From: Ahniella affigens
GTDB lineage: Bacteria; Pseudomonadota; Gammaproteobacteria; Xanthomonadales; Ahniellaceae
DNA: 64,000 nucleotides
NCBI RefSeq assembly: GCF_003015185.1
Contig: NZ_CP027860.1
Location: 5,611,001-5,675,000 of the forward strand
Direction: 5' to 3'
In this document: positions 1 to 8,858 of the stretch, in pieces
Numbering within the stretch: the stretch's first letter is position 1
Layout of the letters: the number at the start of each line of letters is the position of its first letter
Translations under genes and position numbers: made by a program
Notes under the pieces: generated by a model
Told to the model about the DNA's origin: nothing
Seen by the model: only the letters and a program-made list of their open reading frames with translations
The model's database searches: none

Positions 1-740
1 TCAATCGGGGCACGCAGATTCAGGGACTCCACCCGACGACGCAACTCCGCCACGACGACACGCTGGCGCTGCAGCGTCTTGGTGTTCGACGCCAAGTCGA
101 ACGCGACGTTCTGGCCTTCGAGATCGGCGTCGGCCCGCGCATGGGTGCCGCGAATCTCGGCCGCCCGGAGATCATCGGTGATCTTCATGCATTCCACGCG
201 CGTCAGCGCGCCCACATCGCATGCCTTCTTAGTGCGTTCCGCTTCACGCTTGGCTGATGACAAGGCGAGATCGGCCTCATCAGCGGTTTTCGCCGCGAGC
301 AGCTTTTGCTTTTCGGCTTGAATCTTGCCCTTGGCCACGAGCGCTTCTTGTTGTTCGAGCGCCGCGACTTCACGATCGAGTTCGGACTTGAGCTCAGGAG
401 AATCCAGGGTCGCGAGCAAGTCGCCGGTCTTGACGGCTTGACCGGGTTGCGTTTGCAGGCTGACGGTGCCGGCGGCCGGGGCATACAGCGTGCGGCTGAC
501 GGCGGCGACGATACGGCCATCGACGGCGATATCGCTGATCAAAGTGCCACGCTGCACCTTGGCGACGCGAATACGGTCGAGATCCACCGAGCGCTCGGCC
601 AAACCCCAGGCATAGAGTCCAGACAGCAGCAAGCCGACAACGGCCACGCCGCTCGCAATGCCAATCCATTGGGCGCGACTCAGCAAGTTGCGGTGCGCGG
701 GCTGGATCTGACGATCCTGGCCTGAGGTGTCCTTGATCAT
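1..740 (-). CDS. HlyD/MacA-family periplasmic adaptor subunit (3' end cut by window)
   Basis: Membrane-fusion adaptor that would link an inner-membrane ABC permease to an outer-membrane channel. The visible 246 residues hold a short cytosolic N-terminus, one membrane anchor (about residues 29-46, rich in Val/Leu/Gly), a biotinyl-lipoyl-like strand set (around GRIVAAVSRTLYAPAAGTV, then QTQPGQAVKTGDLLATLD), and a long Glu/Ala/Lys-rich coiled-coil hairpin. The stop lies beyond the window edge. The ATG at 738-740 is chosen because the anchor follows at the usual distance. It lies downstream of the ADOP permease on the same strand, but a 172-base gap holds its own sigma-54 promoter and palindromes, so it can be transcribed apart from the permease. 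Family assignment is firm; substrate is unknown. Confidence 0.88.
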   Translation of the reverse strand, partial: MIKDTSGQDRQIQPAHRNLLSRAQWIGIASGVAVVGLLLSGLYAWGLAERSVDLDRIRVAKVQRGTLISDIAVDGRIVAAVSRTLYAPAAGTVSLQTQPGQAVKTGDLLATLDSPELKSELDREVAALEQQEALVAKGKIQAEKQKLLAAKTADEADLALSSAKREAERTKKACDVGALTRVECMKITDDLRAAEIRGTHARADADLEGQNVAFDLASNTKTLQRQRVVVAELRRRVESLNLRAPI

Positions 741-803
741 GCTTGACTCCGTGTCGATAGCGGCGGGAACAACGCCGGGAAACGTCCCGGACAGATGTAT
801 CAG

Positions 804-819
804 TGCAATCGACGTGCCA
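804..819 (-). promoter_or_regulatory. Sigma-54 (RpoN) promoter of the HlyD-like adaptor gene
   Basis: On the minus strand the sequence reads TGGCACG-TCGA-TTGCA. This matches the RpoN consensus TGGCACG-N4-TTGCW at every position, with the invariant GG (817-818) and GC (805-806) separated by exactly 10 bases. Transcription would start near 793, about 50 bases before the ATG at 740. A palindrome sits about 65 bases upstream, as expected for an enhancer-binding activator. The match is seen directly; use in the cell is inferred. Confidence 0.82.
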
Positions 820-860
820 AAGGCAAGTCTTTGAAATATCGTGCGATATGCCCGGGTTAT

Positions 861-889
861 AGTGTCCGCGGACACTCAAAGTGTCCGCT
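861..889. promoter_or_regulatory. Palindromic upstream activator site for the sigma-54 promoter
   Basis: Positions 861-876 form a perfect 16-base palindrome, AGTGTCCGCGGACACT. A third half-site, AGTGTCCGCT, follows at 880-889. The centre lies about 75 bases upstream of the predicted start for the adaptor gene, the usual distance for an NtrC-type enhancer-binding protein. The activator is not in the window; it may lie just beyond position 1. Because the site is also just after the permease stop codon, a role as an mRNA hairpin cannot be excluded. Confidence 0.65.
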
Positions 890-912
890 CGACAAGGCCG
901 CCTGCCAAACGC

Positions 913-3534
913 TCAACGCTCGCGCAGGGCTTCCAGTGCCGATAGCCGGACCGCCTGTCGCGCCGGCCACCAGGCGGACGCCAGCGCGACCAGCAGCAAT
1001 AGTGTCGGAACACCGACATATGCCAAGAGCGGGAAGGCCTGCAGCCAACCAATCGGCTTGACCAGCAACAACGACACGCCAAGGCAAGCCACTAGGCCAA
1101 GGACAAAGCCTGCACGAATTTGCCGGAGCGACTGTCGCAGGACTTGGCGCAACACTGTCTGGGGCGTGGCGCCAAGCGCGATTCGGATCCCAAACTCGCG
1201 CCAGCGCGCCCGCACCTGAAAGCGCATCACGCCAAACAATCCAAGTGCGGAGATCAGCAACGAGATGAAGCCGAGTCCAGCGGCCAGATGGCTGCAGACG
1301 ATCAGCGGTAGTCGATACACCGACACCATATCGCTGAGGCGCCAAGGTTGGCAGATCTGCGGATTGGGTCCGGCCACGCACGCATCGGCCAACGTATTGA
1401 GCATGGCATCGGTCGCACCAGCGTCGATCCGAACCAACACATCGCGCATCGCGGGCTGACCAAGAGCGCCCGGGCGATAGAGCATCGTGCCGTCGATTCC
1501 GGCCAGAGGCAGACCGCTGACGACGCTCGGTACGACGCCGATCACGGTGACGGATTGCGCGGTTTCCAAACCGTCGGCATCGGTGTCGATCACCGTGATG
1601 CGCTGGTTCAGCGGGCTTTGTCCGGGCCAAAGCGCAGCAGCCGTCGACGCGCTGATCATCGCCAACGGGCTTTGCTGGCTGGCTTCGGCCTCAGTGAAAT
1701 TGCGTCCGAGCACGATGGGCAGTGACAGCGCCTGGAAGTAGTCGGCAGCAATCGTCTGCGTGCCGAGCGCAAGACTCCGATCGCCGACTCGAACCTGCTG
1801 TCTTGGCACGACGCCATAAAGCGGTGCATTGGCCGTGCTGGTCACCGCACGCACACCTGGTAAAGCGATGAGTCTGGCGCGCAATGCGGCGTCAGGCGAT
1901 GGATGGCGCAAGTCCACGAGCGTTTCGGTCGGATAGCCAATGTCGATTTCGCGGGACTTGTGGCTCAGGCTGATGATCATGGCCGCCAGCACCAACAGCA
2001 CCAGGCTAATGGCGACCTGGGTGCTCATCAGCCAGCCGCGGAGGCGCGCCGCGGGAACTCGGCCTTGCCACAGCCGGCCATCGCGCCTTGCGGCCTGCGC
2101 CAGGTCACCACTGGTGAGGCTCAGCGCCGGCAACAGGCCGAAACCAAAGCAGGCGACCAAAGCTTGGAGCAGCATCCAGGGCAGTAGCGACCAGTTGATG
2201 TGCATGGGCAACGGTTCGATGCCCATCGCGACCAGCATGGACATCGCATATCGATGCAGCGGGTCCAGGGCGAGGCTCGTCAACATCATGCCGAAGGCGC
2301 CTGCGAGCAGCGCGAGCAGCAGACTTTCGAGCATCAGGAGCCGGATCAACTGCCAGCGCGAGGCACCGAGACTCGCGCGAACGGCGAGTTCCTGTTGGCG
2401 CAGGCTGACACGCGCGAGCATCAGATTGCCCACGTTCGCGCATGCAGCGATCAGCAGCAGCAACGTCAGGCTGATGAGCGGTGCCAGCATCACATCGGCA
2501 TCCCGCGACTCGGCCGCACTGAGCTGCGATCGGCGCGCCAGTACGTGCGCATCGCCCACGCGCTCGTCGGCAATCGCGTTGCGTGGCAAGGTCTGGAACC
2601 AGTTCAACAGCCGACCGCGCAGCGTCTCGGCGGATAACCCTGCCGGAACGAGCAGTGCCGTATTGAATCGCGAATCAATCGGGTTCCCCTGCTGTTGCAG
2701 CAGTCTGGACTCGAAGCGGTCGGTCAAAAAGAACTGCGGCGGAAACGGCTCCAGACCCGCGAAGCCGTCAGTCAATACACCAATGATCTGCACCGTCTGC
2801 CCGCCGAGCTTGAGGGTTCCGGGCAGCCGTCGTTCCGCCGGCGGCAACCGGTTCCAAAGGCGTTCACCGACGACCACGACCGGTGCCGCGCTCGCAAAAT
2901 CGGCGGCCACAAAACTGCGCCCCGCCAAGATCTGGTGTTTGAGTGTCGGGAAGTACGCCGCGTTGACGCTGGCGCCGTAAGTCATCCGCGGTGGGGTCAG
3001 CCCAAGCACCTGATTGCTCTGACGAGAAGCGATTACCGACACGTTCGCGGATGCAAGGTCGCGGGTCAGCCACTGAATCTCGTCGGCAGTCAGCGGCGCC
3101 ACAAACTGCGCCTGATTGCCACGAAGCTCCAGATCGTAGAGCAATCCTGCGACGCTGGTTGCGGGTGGGTTTGCGAGGTAGTTCTGCCATAAGCCTTGCA
3201 GGATCAGATTCACCCCAATGGCCAGGCCGAGCACCAGCGCCGAGGTGATCACAAACACCGGGCTCGCCATCAGCCCACGTGCGGCGCGAACGAGATCGCC
3301 CCACCAGCGATCGAGCCAGAGCAGACCGTGCGCGGCACGTACGGCGTCACGATGCAACTCGACCATGCCGAGCTCCAGGCGCGCACGGCGCAGAGCCTCG
3401 GCTTGCGCGACGCCCTGACGCACCAACGCGTCGACCCGACATTGCAAATGAAAGGCCAATTCGTCGGCGAGGTCACGCTCATAGCGTTTGCGATGCCAAG
3501 CGCGCTTCAAGGTTTGCAGCAGACGCATGATCAT
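913..3534 (-). CDS. ADOP-type (acidobacterial duplicated orphan permease) FtsX/MacB-like permease
   Basis: A 873-residue membrane protein with two MacB_PCD/FtsX halves: a cytosolic N-terminal helix-rich region (about 1-85), a first membrane segment near residues 93-113, a large periplasmic domain (about 120-360), a three-helix FtsX block (about 365-500), then a second membrane segment, periplasmic domain and FtsX block ending at the C-terminus. This duplicated layout without an ATPase gene defines the ADOP family, whose genes are commonly paired with a PadR regulator, as here. The start ATG at 3532-3534 overlaps the PadR stop (ATGA), giving translational coupling; a second ATG lies two codons later. 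Likely role is envelope transport or efflux with the downstream adaptor; the substrate is unknown. Confidence 0.9.
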   Translation of the reverse strand: MIMRLLQTLKRAWHRKRYERDLADELAFHLQCRVDALVRQGVAQAEALRRARLELGMVELHRDAVRAAHGLLWLDRWWGDLVRAARGLMASPVFVITSALVLGLAIGVNLILQGLWQNYLANPPATSVAGLLYDLELRGNQAQFVAPLTADEIQWLTRDLASANVSVIASRQSNQVLGLTPPRMTYGASVNAAYFPTLKHQILAGRSFVAADFASAAPVVVVGERLWNRLPPAERRLPGTLKLGGQTVQIIGVLTDGFAGLEPFPPQFFLTDRFESRLLQQQGNPIDSRFNTALLVPAGLSAETLRGRLLNWFQTLPRNAIADERVGDAHVLARRSQLSAAESRDADVMLAPLISLTLLLLIAACANVGNLMLARVSLRQQELAVRASLGASRWQLIRLLMLESLLLALLAGAFGMMLTSLALDPLHRYAMSMLVAMGIEPLPMHINWSLLPWMLLQALVACFGFGLLPALSLTSGDLAQAARRDGRLWQGRVPAARLRGWLMSTQVAISLVLLVLAAMIISLSHKSREIDIGYPTETLVDLRHPSPDAALRARLIALPGVRAVTSTANAPLYGVVPRQQVRVGDRSLALGTQTIAADYFQALSLPIVLGRNFTEAEASQQSPLAMISASTAAALWPGQSPLNQRITVIDTDADGLETAQSVTVIGVVPSVVSGLPLAGIDGTMLYRPGALGQPAMRDVLVRIDAGATDAMLNTLADACVAGPNPQICQPWRLSDMVSVYRLPLIVCSHLAAGLGFISLLISALGLFGVMRFQVRARWREFGIRIALGATPQTVLRQVLRQSLRQIRAGFVLGLVACLGVSLLLVKPIGWLQAFPLLAYVGVPTLLLLVALASAWWPARQAVRLSALEALRER

Positions 3535-3875
3535 GTCAGCGCCCCTAGGCTCGGCGTGTTCAACACTTGCTCAAGTGCCCCGGCAAAGCGGCGCCAGTCC
3601 TGCGTGTCGCTTTTCAGGCGCGCCTTGCCATCGCGGGTCAGCTCATAGAATTTGGCACGCCGGTTATTCTCGGAGACGCCCCATTCGGCGCTGATCAGGC
3701 CTTGGGCTTCGAGGCGCGCGAGTGCGGGATAAAGCGCGCCCTGTTCAACCTGAAGCACGTCCTGAGACGCGCGCTGGATTCGCAGCAGGATGCCGTATCC
3801 GTGCTCACGGCCGAGCGACAGCGACTTCAGCACCAGGAGATCGAGCGTGCCTGGCATGACCGAACTGAAATTCAT
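3531..3875 (-). CDS. PadR family transcriptional regulator
   Basis: A 114-residue PadR-type winged-helix repressor. The N-terminus carries the family signature GTLDLLVLKSLSLGREHGYG, followed by LQVEQGALYPALARLEAQG, the recognition helix and wing region, and a C-terminal helix for dimer contacts. It is the first gene of the PadR-ADOP pair and overlaps the permease by four bases. A perfect inverted repeat covers its own ribosome binding site, so it probably represses itself and the permease. The ligand is unknown. An alternative start at the internal Met before PGTLDLL would shorten it by six residues. Confidence 0.93.
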   Translation of the reverse strand: MNFSSVMPGTLDLLVLKSLSLGREHGYGILLRIQRASQDVLQVEQGALYPALARLEAQGLISAEWGVSENNRRAKFYELTRDGKARLKSDTQDWRRFAGALEQVLNTPSLGALT

Positions 3876-3879
3876 GGCT

Positions 3880-3900
3880 TCACCTAAATGGATTAGGTGA
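3880..3900. promoter_or_regulatory. Inverted repeat over the padR ribosome binding site (candidate PadR operator)
   Basis: TCACCTAA-N5-TTAGGTGA is a perfect 8-base inverted repeat whose proximal arm, read on the minus strand, contains AGGTGA six bases before the padR ATG. Thus the Shine-Dalgarno sequence is inside the repeat. Autoregulation by PadR proteins is common, so this is a good operator candidate; it could equally fold as an mRNA hairpin that hides the ribosome binding site. Confidence 0.6.
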
Positions 3901-3974
3901 GCAGCCTATTCCCCTAAGACGTTATAGAGAGCGTGCTAAAAGTCACAGCAGCTCATGCGCAGCGCCAAAAACAC

Positions 3975-4000
3975 AAAACCCCAGCCGAAGCTGGGGTTTT
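3975..4000 (-). terminator. Rho-independent terminator after the Ax21-like gene
   Basis: An 11-base perfect stem (AAAACCCCAGC paired with GCTGGGGTTTT) with loop CGAA, which reads TTCG on the minus strand, a very stable tetraloop. Read on the minus strand the stem ends in a T run. It lies 22 bases past the stop of the Ax21-like gene and could also act on the plus strand. Confidence 0.9.
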
Positions 4001-4021
4001 GGGCGTGCTGAACAGCGGGAA

Positions 4022-4597
4022 TCAGAAGCTCAGACGTGGGCCGAGGAAGATGGTGTGACCATCGTCGTTGGCTTCGACTTCGCCGGTAATGCCCCAGGTA
4101 TCGTTGAACTTGTACTGACCACTGACGTACACCGACGTGCTGTTGCTGCCGTCAAAGTTAGTGTACTTGAGCCCGGCTGCGCCTTCGAAATGCGCATTGA
4201 ACGCGTTGCGAACACCGACGCGCACACCGTAACCGTCTTCACCCGTGCTACCGGTGAAAATGCCGTCGTTGTAGTCAACCTCAGCGCGCTCGTAGCTCAC
4301 ACCGGCAACCAAGTCCATGTTGTCGGTCAGGCCAACGTTATAGCCGAGGCCGATGTTCCACTGATCGACATCCACGGCACCGACGCCGTCGCCAAACTCG
4401 TAGGTCTGGAAACTGCCGAATACGTGCCAATTGTCGTGAAAAGCGCCCGACGCCTCTGCGCCATAGCCGTTCTCACCCGAGAAGCCATTCGGATCAGCGT
4501 AGGTGGCACCCAGGCCCAGGTACGAATAACTCAGATCTTCGCTGGCCATTGCGGACAGCGGGAGGGCCAGCAAAGCGCCCAGAATAACGCGTTTCAT
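4022..4597 (-). CDS. Ax21-like outer-membrane beta-barrel protein
   Basis: A 191-residue secreted protein. A signal peptide (MKRVILGALLALPLSAMA) is followed by EDLSYSYLGLGATY and a series of alternating strands (FHDNWHVFGSFQTYEF, WNIGLGYNVGLTDNMDLVAGVSYE, and so on) ending in an aromatic residue, the pattern of a small 8-stranded barrel. The N-terminus and strand pattern resemble the Ax21 family of Xanthomonas-type bacteria, whose members are secreted or placed in the outer membrane. I chose the ATG at 4595-4597 because it starts the signal peptide and has GGAG upstream; an in-frame extension to 4651 would overlap trmL. A strong terminator follows. Confidence 0.8.
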   Translation of the reverse strand: MKRVILGALLALPLSAMASEDLSYSYLGLGATYADPNGFSGENGYGAEASGAFHDNWHVFGSFQTYEFGDGVGAVDVDQWNIGLGYNVGLTDNMDLVAGVSYERAEVDYNDGIFTGSTGEDGYGVRVGVRNAFNAHFEGAAGLKYTNFDGSNSTSVYVSGQYKFNDTWGITGEVEANDDGHTIFLGPRLSF

Positions 4598-4631
4598 GTT
4601 CTGCTCCATTGTTGGTTGAACGAACGTTGTA

Positions 4632-5099
4632 TCAACGATCGCTGCCGGCAAATTCCAGTTGCCGCCAGGCTTCGTACGCCACCACCGCGACGGCGTTCGA
4701 TAAGTTCAGACTGCGGTTATTGGGCCGCATGGGCAAACGCAAGGTTTGCTCAGGCGGCAGGCGGTCCAGAAGGTCTTGCGGCAAGCCGCGTGTTTCTGGG
4801 CCGAACACCAACGCATCGCCAGGCTGATAGCGCGGGGCATCGTAACGAGTGCGTGCACGTGTCGACAATGCAAACAGCCGTGGGGGATTTACGGTTCGTT
4901 CAAACTCCGCCAGTGATTCATACACTTGCAATTCAGCAAACTCATGATAATCGAGCCCGGCGCGCCGCATCTTGGCGTGGTCAATCGCAAAGCCCAATGG
5001 CTTGATCAGATGCAGGCTGAAGCCGGTGTTCGCTGCCAACCGAATGATGTTGCCCGTATTCGGTGGGATCTCGGGTTGATACAGCACGATATGCAACAT
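4632..5099 (-). CDS. trmL: tRNA (cytidine(34)-2'-O)-methyltransferase TrmL
   Basis: A 155-residue SPOUT-class methyltransferase that methylates the ribose of the wobble base in tRNA-Leu isoacceptors. Family marks are HIVLYQPEIPPNTGNIIRL at the N-terminus, LIKPLGF, then the knot region VFGPETRGLP and LPMRPNNRSLNLSNAVAVV at the C-terminus, the AdoMet-binding trefoil knot. Length fits the family. Its ATG overlaps the hda stop (TGATG), so it is translated from the DUF2066-pgsA-perM-hda transcript. Confidence 0.95.
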   Translation of the reverse strand: MLHIVLYQPEIPPNTGNIIRLAANTGFSLHLIKPLGFAIDHAKMRRAGLDYHEFAELQVYESLAEFERTVNPPRLFALSTRARTRYDAPRYQPGDALVFGPETRGLPQDLLDRLPPEQTLRLPMRPNNRSLNLSNAVAVVAYEAWRQLEFAGSDR

Positions 5100-5794
5100 C
5101 AGGATTGCCCGCCTTCAATGACGCGCCGGACAAACGGTACCGTCAGGCGTCGTTGTGCCGCCATGCTGGCCACATCGAGTTGGTCGATCAGCTGAATCAG
5201 TGCGCCGAGATTGCGGGGATAGCGGCGCAGCAGAAAATCCAGCACCTCGCCGCTGAGTGACAGGCCGCGGTCGCGCGCACGATCGACAAGCACGGTGCGA
5301 ATCTCGAACTCCGGCAAGGGCCGCAGACGATGCTGCGCGAGACTCGCGAGCCGGGACAACAGATCCGGCAAGTGAATCGGCAGACGGTTCGGCAATTCGC
5401 TGCTGGTCACCAAGAGCCGTGCCCGCGCGGCTTTCAGCCGATTGAACAGATCGAACATGGCAATTTCCTCGAGCCTGCGCCCGGCCAGGGCATCGATGTC
5501 GTCGATGACAACCAGGCCTTGCTCGGGTGCGGTCTCGATTGCCAGCAAAGCCTTGTCGCCCAGGCTTCGGAGGGGCAGAAAGCGAACTTCGGCGGCGGTT
5601 TGCACGAGGGCGGACGCGAGATGCGTTTTGCCGGAGCCTTCGGGGCCGGCGAGCAGAATGCCGACGAAATCTTCGGTCTCGTGAGCGAGCGCCTCGACGG
5701 CCGCGACCACGGGCGCATTATCGCCGGCGAGGAAATGCTGAAAGCGGGTGCGGGCCGCGAAACGAAAGCTCAGCGGGAGTTGCGGTGTGGTCAC
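5099..5794 (-). CDS. hda: DnaA regulatory inactivator Hda
   Basis: A 231-residue AAA+ protein of the DnaA family. With the beta clamp it stimulates hydrolysis of DnaA-bound ATP and so prevents over-initiation. The N-terminal QLPLSF matches the clamp-binding motif QLPLxF. The Walker A region is AGPEGSGKTHL, Walker B is VVIDDIDAL, and a DnaA-like lid follows. It starts with GTG at 5792-5794, overlapping the perM stop by three bases. Gene order perM-hda is common in Xanthomonas relatives. Confidence 0.95.
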   Translation of the reverse strand: MTTPQLPLSFRFAARTRFQHFLAGDNAPVVAAVEALAHETEDFVGILLAGPEGSGKTHLASALVQTAAEVRFLPLRSLGDKALLAIETAPEQGLVVIDDIDALAGRRLEEIAMFDLFNRLKAARARLLVTSSELPNRLPIHLPDLLSRLASLAQHRLRPLPEFEIRTVLVDRARDRGLSLSGEVLDFLLRRYPRNLGALIQLIDQLDVASMAAQRRLTVPFVRRVIEGGQS

Positions 5795-6951
5795 GACAAT
5801 TGCGATTCATTGGAGGCTGGGGCCGACGGTGCGCTGGTGTCGGTGTTTCTGTCAGTCCCCGCAGCGGTCGCGAGGTCGGCGGTCGATGCGTTCGGCGTGG
5901 CGCCGTAGAGGTCGCTCTGCAAATAGCGCTCGTGGGCATGCTTCAAGACGACCAGAATGACCGCAGCGACAGGCAGCGCAAGCAGGACACCAAAGAAGCC
6001 GAACAATGCCCCGCCTGCCATCACTGCAAAAATCACCGCCACGGGGTGCAGGCCGATTTTGTCACCAACCAGCCGCGGCGTCAGAACGAAGCTCTCAATC
6101 ATTTGCCCAGATCCAAAGACGATCGCGACCAGCAGCAGATTGATCCAAGGATCCCCCGGGCTGGCCAATGCGGCGAGTGCGCCCGCAACGATGCCCAGTG
6201 CGGGCCCGAGGTAGGGCACAAAACTGAGCATGCCTGCAGCAAACCCGATCAGCAGGCCAAAGCGGATGCCGCAGATCGACAACCCGAGTCCATACAGCAG
6301 GCCAAGCGCCAGCATCACCGAAACCTGGCCGCGCAGAAATGCGCCGAGGACCTCATCGGATTCGCGCACGAGTTTCGCTGCGGTGGGTGCGATCGGTCGG
6401 GGCAGCAACTCATAGACCCGATTGACCAGGACGTCCCAGTCGCGCAACAAGTAGAACGTGAGCACGGGGATCAAGACCAGATTCGCGGCCCAAGTCAGCA
6501 GGAATGCGCTGCCTTTGCCAACGCTTGCGAAAATCGTCTTCGCAATCTTGCCGATGTCCTGCAAATGCGCCTTGGCGCTCTCGAAAATCTGACCGGGCGA
6601 CAACGCGTCGATATTGAGTCCGAATTCGTTGCGCAGATAGGGCAATGCCGTGCCGTTCAACCAACCTTCGAGGAAATGGAAGAGCTCGGGAAGATCCTGC
6701 GCCTGATGGAACAGCGTTGGAATCACGATCGCGAGCAAGGAAGCGGCCAGCAACAGCAACCCGGCAAACACGATCACGACCGAGGTGGTGCGCGAAAAGC
6801 GCCGCTCCAGCCGGTCGACCAATGGGTCGCTCAAGTAGGCGAGCAGGGCCGAAACGGCAAACGGCGTCAACACTGGCGCCAGGAGATACAGCAACACGGC
6901 CATCAGTACGGCCGACGCCAACCACAGCCAGGTTCGTTGATCGACAAACAT
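5791..6951 (-). CDS. perM: AI-2E family transporter (PerM-like permease)
   Basis: A 386-residue polytopic membrane protein with about eight membrane spans and the C-terminal block VGDKIGLHPVAVIFAVMAGG...GFFGVLLALPVAAV that marks the AI-2E/PerM family. Members act as transporters or Na+/H+ antiporters; the substrate of this one is unknown. The start at 6951 gives a normal first membrane segment (TWLWLASAVLMAVLLYLL) and has GGAGA upstream; the in-frame extension to 7104 has no support. It sits between pgsA-like and hda in one operon. The Pro/Thr/Ser-rich tail (last 35 residues) is probably disordered. Confidence 0.9.
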   Translation of the reverse strand: MFVDQRTWLWLASAVLMAVLLYLLAPVLTPFAVSALLAYLSDPLVDRLERRFSRTTSVVIVFAGLLLLAASLLAIVIPTLFHQAQDLPELFHFLEGWLNGTALPYLRNEFGLNIDALSPGQIFESAKAHLQDIGKIAKTIFASVGKGSAFLLTWAANLVLIPVLTFYLLRDWDVLVNRVYELLPRPIAPTAAKLVRESDEVLGAFLRGQVSVMLALGLLYGLGLSICGIRFGLLIGFAAGMLSFVPYLGPALGIVAGALAALASPGDPWINLLLVAIVFGSGQMIESFVLTPRLVGDKIGLHPVAVIFAVMAGGALFGFFGVLLALPVAAVILVVLKHAHERYLQSDLYGATPNASTADLATAAGTDRNTDTSAPSAPASNESQLS

Positions 6952-7003
6952 GTTCAGGTCTCCAGGTTGGGCCAGTGTCGCACCAACAGTTGTAATAGCT
7001 AGA

Positions 7004-7573
7004 TTATTGTCCGGGCTTCCCGCGCCGACGCGGCCATTCCTGGCGCGCCCGCTCGGCAAAGCGAAGCACATAATCGGCGCTGCTCGCGAGTGCCAGGCTC
7101 GCACTGATCCATGACATCCAAAGCAACGATCGGTCAGCGACCGGGGTCAGGCCAAGGTCCACGAGCACAAAGGCAAGGTAGGACAGCAACGCGAAGACCG
7201 CACTGCGCCCCAGGACACTCGGTTCAGGCTTCAGTTGACCAACCAGCGCCACGTACGCGAGCGTGCCGAGCGCCAGCAGCAGATCGCGCCCAAGGGCAAC
7301 CGCCAAGAACCACAACGGCACCGCGCCCGCCTGCCAAAGGCTCAGCAACACCGACAAACTCAGCAACTTGTCGGCGGCCGGATCCAGCCAGGCGCCTAGT
7401 GCGCTCTGCCACTCAAAGCGCTTCGCCAAAAACCCGTCGAGCAAATCGCTTGTGCCGGCAATCGCCAACACCACCAACGCCAGACCAAAACGCTGTGTAC
7501 TGATCAGCAACGCGATTGGCAGCGCCGAGATGAGTCTCAGCCCGCTCAGCAGATTGGGCAGATGCCGGAGCAT
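7004..7573 (-). CDS. CDP-alcohol phosphatidyltransferase family protein (PgsA-like)
   Basis: A 189-residue membrane enzyme with the CDP-alcohol phosphotransferase motif: SDLLDGFLAKRF, a gap, then SALGAWLDPAAD, giving the expected D-x2-D-G-x2-A-K/R-x8-G-x3-D-x3-D spacing. The four Asp bind metal and CDP-diacylglycerol. The N-terminal NLLSGLRLISALPIAL resembles PgsA, so phosphatidylglycerophosphate synthase is the best guess. Substrate cannot be settled from the motif alone, and a second pgsA copy elsewhere is possible. It follows DUF2066 by 14 bases. Confidence 0.85.
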   Translation of the reverse strand: MLRHLPNLLSGLRLISALPIALLISTQRFGLALVVLAIAGTSDLLDGFLAKRFEWQSALGAWLDPAADKLLSLSVLLSLWQAGAVPLWFLAVALGRDLLLALGTLAYVALVGQLKPEPSVLGRSAVFALLSYLAFVLVDLGLTPVADRSLLWMSWISASLALASSADYVLRFAERARQEWPRRRGKPGQ

Positions 7574-7587
7574 GTTCAGCAGATCGG

Positions 7588-8649
7588 TCAGTGTTGCAAC
7601 TCAAGCGCATACAGAGCCGGCTTGCCCGCTTCGACCGGCAGCTCCAGCAGGCTGAGTTGTTGATCAAATTTGAGCAGCTGTTTGAACCGCTTCGGACCGG
7701 CCTGTACCGTCATGGCGAGCCAAGCGCGGTCACCATCGGCGCCCAGCACTTGCAGGTCGCGGATCACCTCAAGTTTCCGCAGATATCCGAGTGCGCGGGC
7801 GTAGTCAGCGCCCGATCGAACCTCGGTCAGCCACAGGCTGGTCAGGCCCATTGCCGGCTCGGAGCTGTCAAACGCGTAGCGCCGCGCGAGGCGGTCGGCA
7901 GCGCCATCCATGCCATAACTGAGCAGCGGGCCCGAACTCGCGTCGACCGCACTCCATTCCTCATATTGCGAGCCCTGGATCAGTGCATACTGCGCCGACC
8001 ACTGCTCGCCAGTCCGGCGTAGGCGGACCAGCAGACTCGTTTGGATCCCGTATCGACCGCTGGCGCCCACCACGGTTTTCAGCGGGGCATCCCACAGTGT
8101 GACCGGGTCGACCCGACCTTGATCCACGCTGTCCATATTGGGCAACTGCACGATCAGGCCACGCTCTTCGGCGCGACCCGTCAGCGCACCCAAAGCCTGA
8201 ACTTGTGACGCCGATGCAATCTGTTTGCGGGTCCCATCGTCGACCACGAGCCAGACCATCATCGCCGGACGATTCTCGGGCCAGATCGGACGCCCCAGGT
8301 TGGTCAGAACCCGGCGCACTGCCTCGGGATCAAACCGGACCCGCAACACATTGCGGACTTCAGGCTGACCAAGCGCATTGGTGACGACCTGCTGGCGCGG
8401 CTCGGACGACACGGTCCATTGTTCCAGCTGCGACAGCAACGGCTCGACCTCGGCTGCACTGGCAATCGACACATCGCCGGATGCTTTGACCAGCATGCGT
8501 CGAAACGCTGAGCGAATGCCCTGGTCGCGATCGCGAGCGTCCTCGCTCAGCACAGGCGCGTCCGCTTCGTAAATCGCGACGACTTCGGCGCGCAGCGGCA
8601 GAGACAGCATCAGCAGAGCAAGCAGGGGCGAAATCAGACGTCGCAGCAT
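7588..8649 (-). CDS. DUF2066 domain-containing secreted protein
   Basis: A 353-residue protein with a signal peptide ([21 protein letters not shown]) followed by [27 protein letters not shown], typical of the DUF2066 family. Function is unknown; the family is conserved next to pgsA/perM/hda and opposite purM in Xanthomonas relatives, as seen here. The ATG at 8647-8649 is preferred; a TTG four codons upstream is an alternative. It heads the five-gene minus-strand operon ending with trmL. Confidence 0.85.
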   Translation of the reverse strand: MLRRLISPLLALLMLSLPLRAEVVAIYEADAPVLSEDARDRDQGIRSAFRRMLVKASGDVSIASAAEVEPLLSQLEQWTVSSEPRQQVVTNALGQPEVRNVLRVRFDPEAVRRVLTNLGRPIWPENRPAMMVWLVVDDGTRKQIASASQVQALGALTGRAEERGLIVQLPNMDSVDQGRVDPVTLWDAPLKTVVGASGRYGIQTSLLVRLRRTGEQWSAQYALIQGSQYEEWSAVDASSGPLLSYGMDGAADRLARRYAFDSSEPAMGLTSLWLTEVRSGADYARALGYLRKLEVIRDLQVLGADGDRAWLAMTVQAGPKRFKQLLKFDQQLSLLELPVEAGKPALYALELQH

Positions 8650-8858
8650 GCGGGATTCCAACGATCGGGAGTCACCATGATACCCGCAGCCAGCGTGAGG
8701 CGGGCTTGCGAGCCAGGCAAAAACGCGGATTGGCGCGACGCGGCGGCGGCAACTGGCTCCAAACTGAAGGTTGTGGCAACGGAATCAACTACTTGCGTGA
8801 TCGCGAATGGCTCCAGTCGCACCGTCGAAGTCTGGCAATCCAAGGGCGTCCGTGCGCG

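Noticed and set aside
5527-7002. Long plus-strand open frame opposite perM and hda
   Set aside because: It is the antisense of two clearly recognised genes; its Gln/Arg-rich product looks like a mirrored reading.
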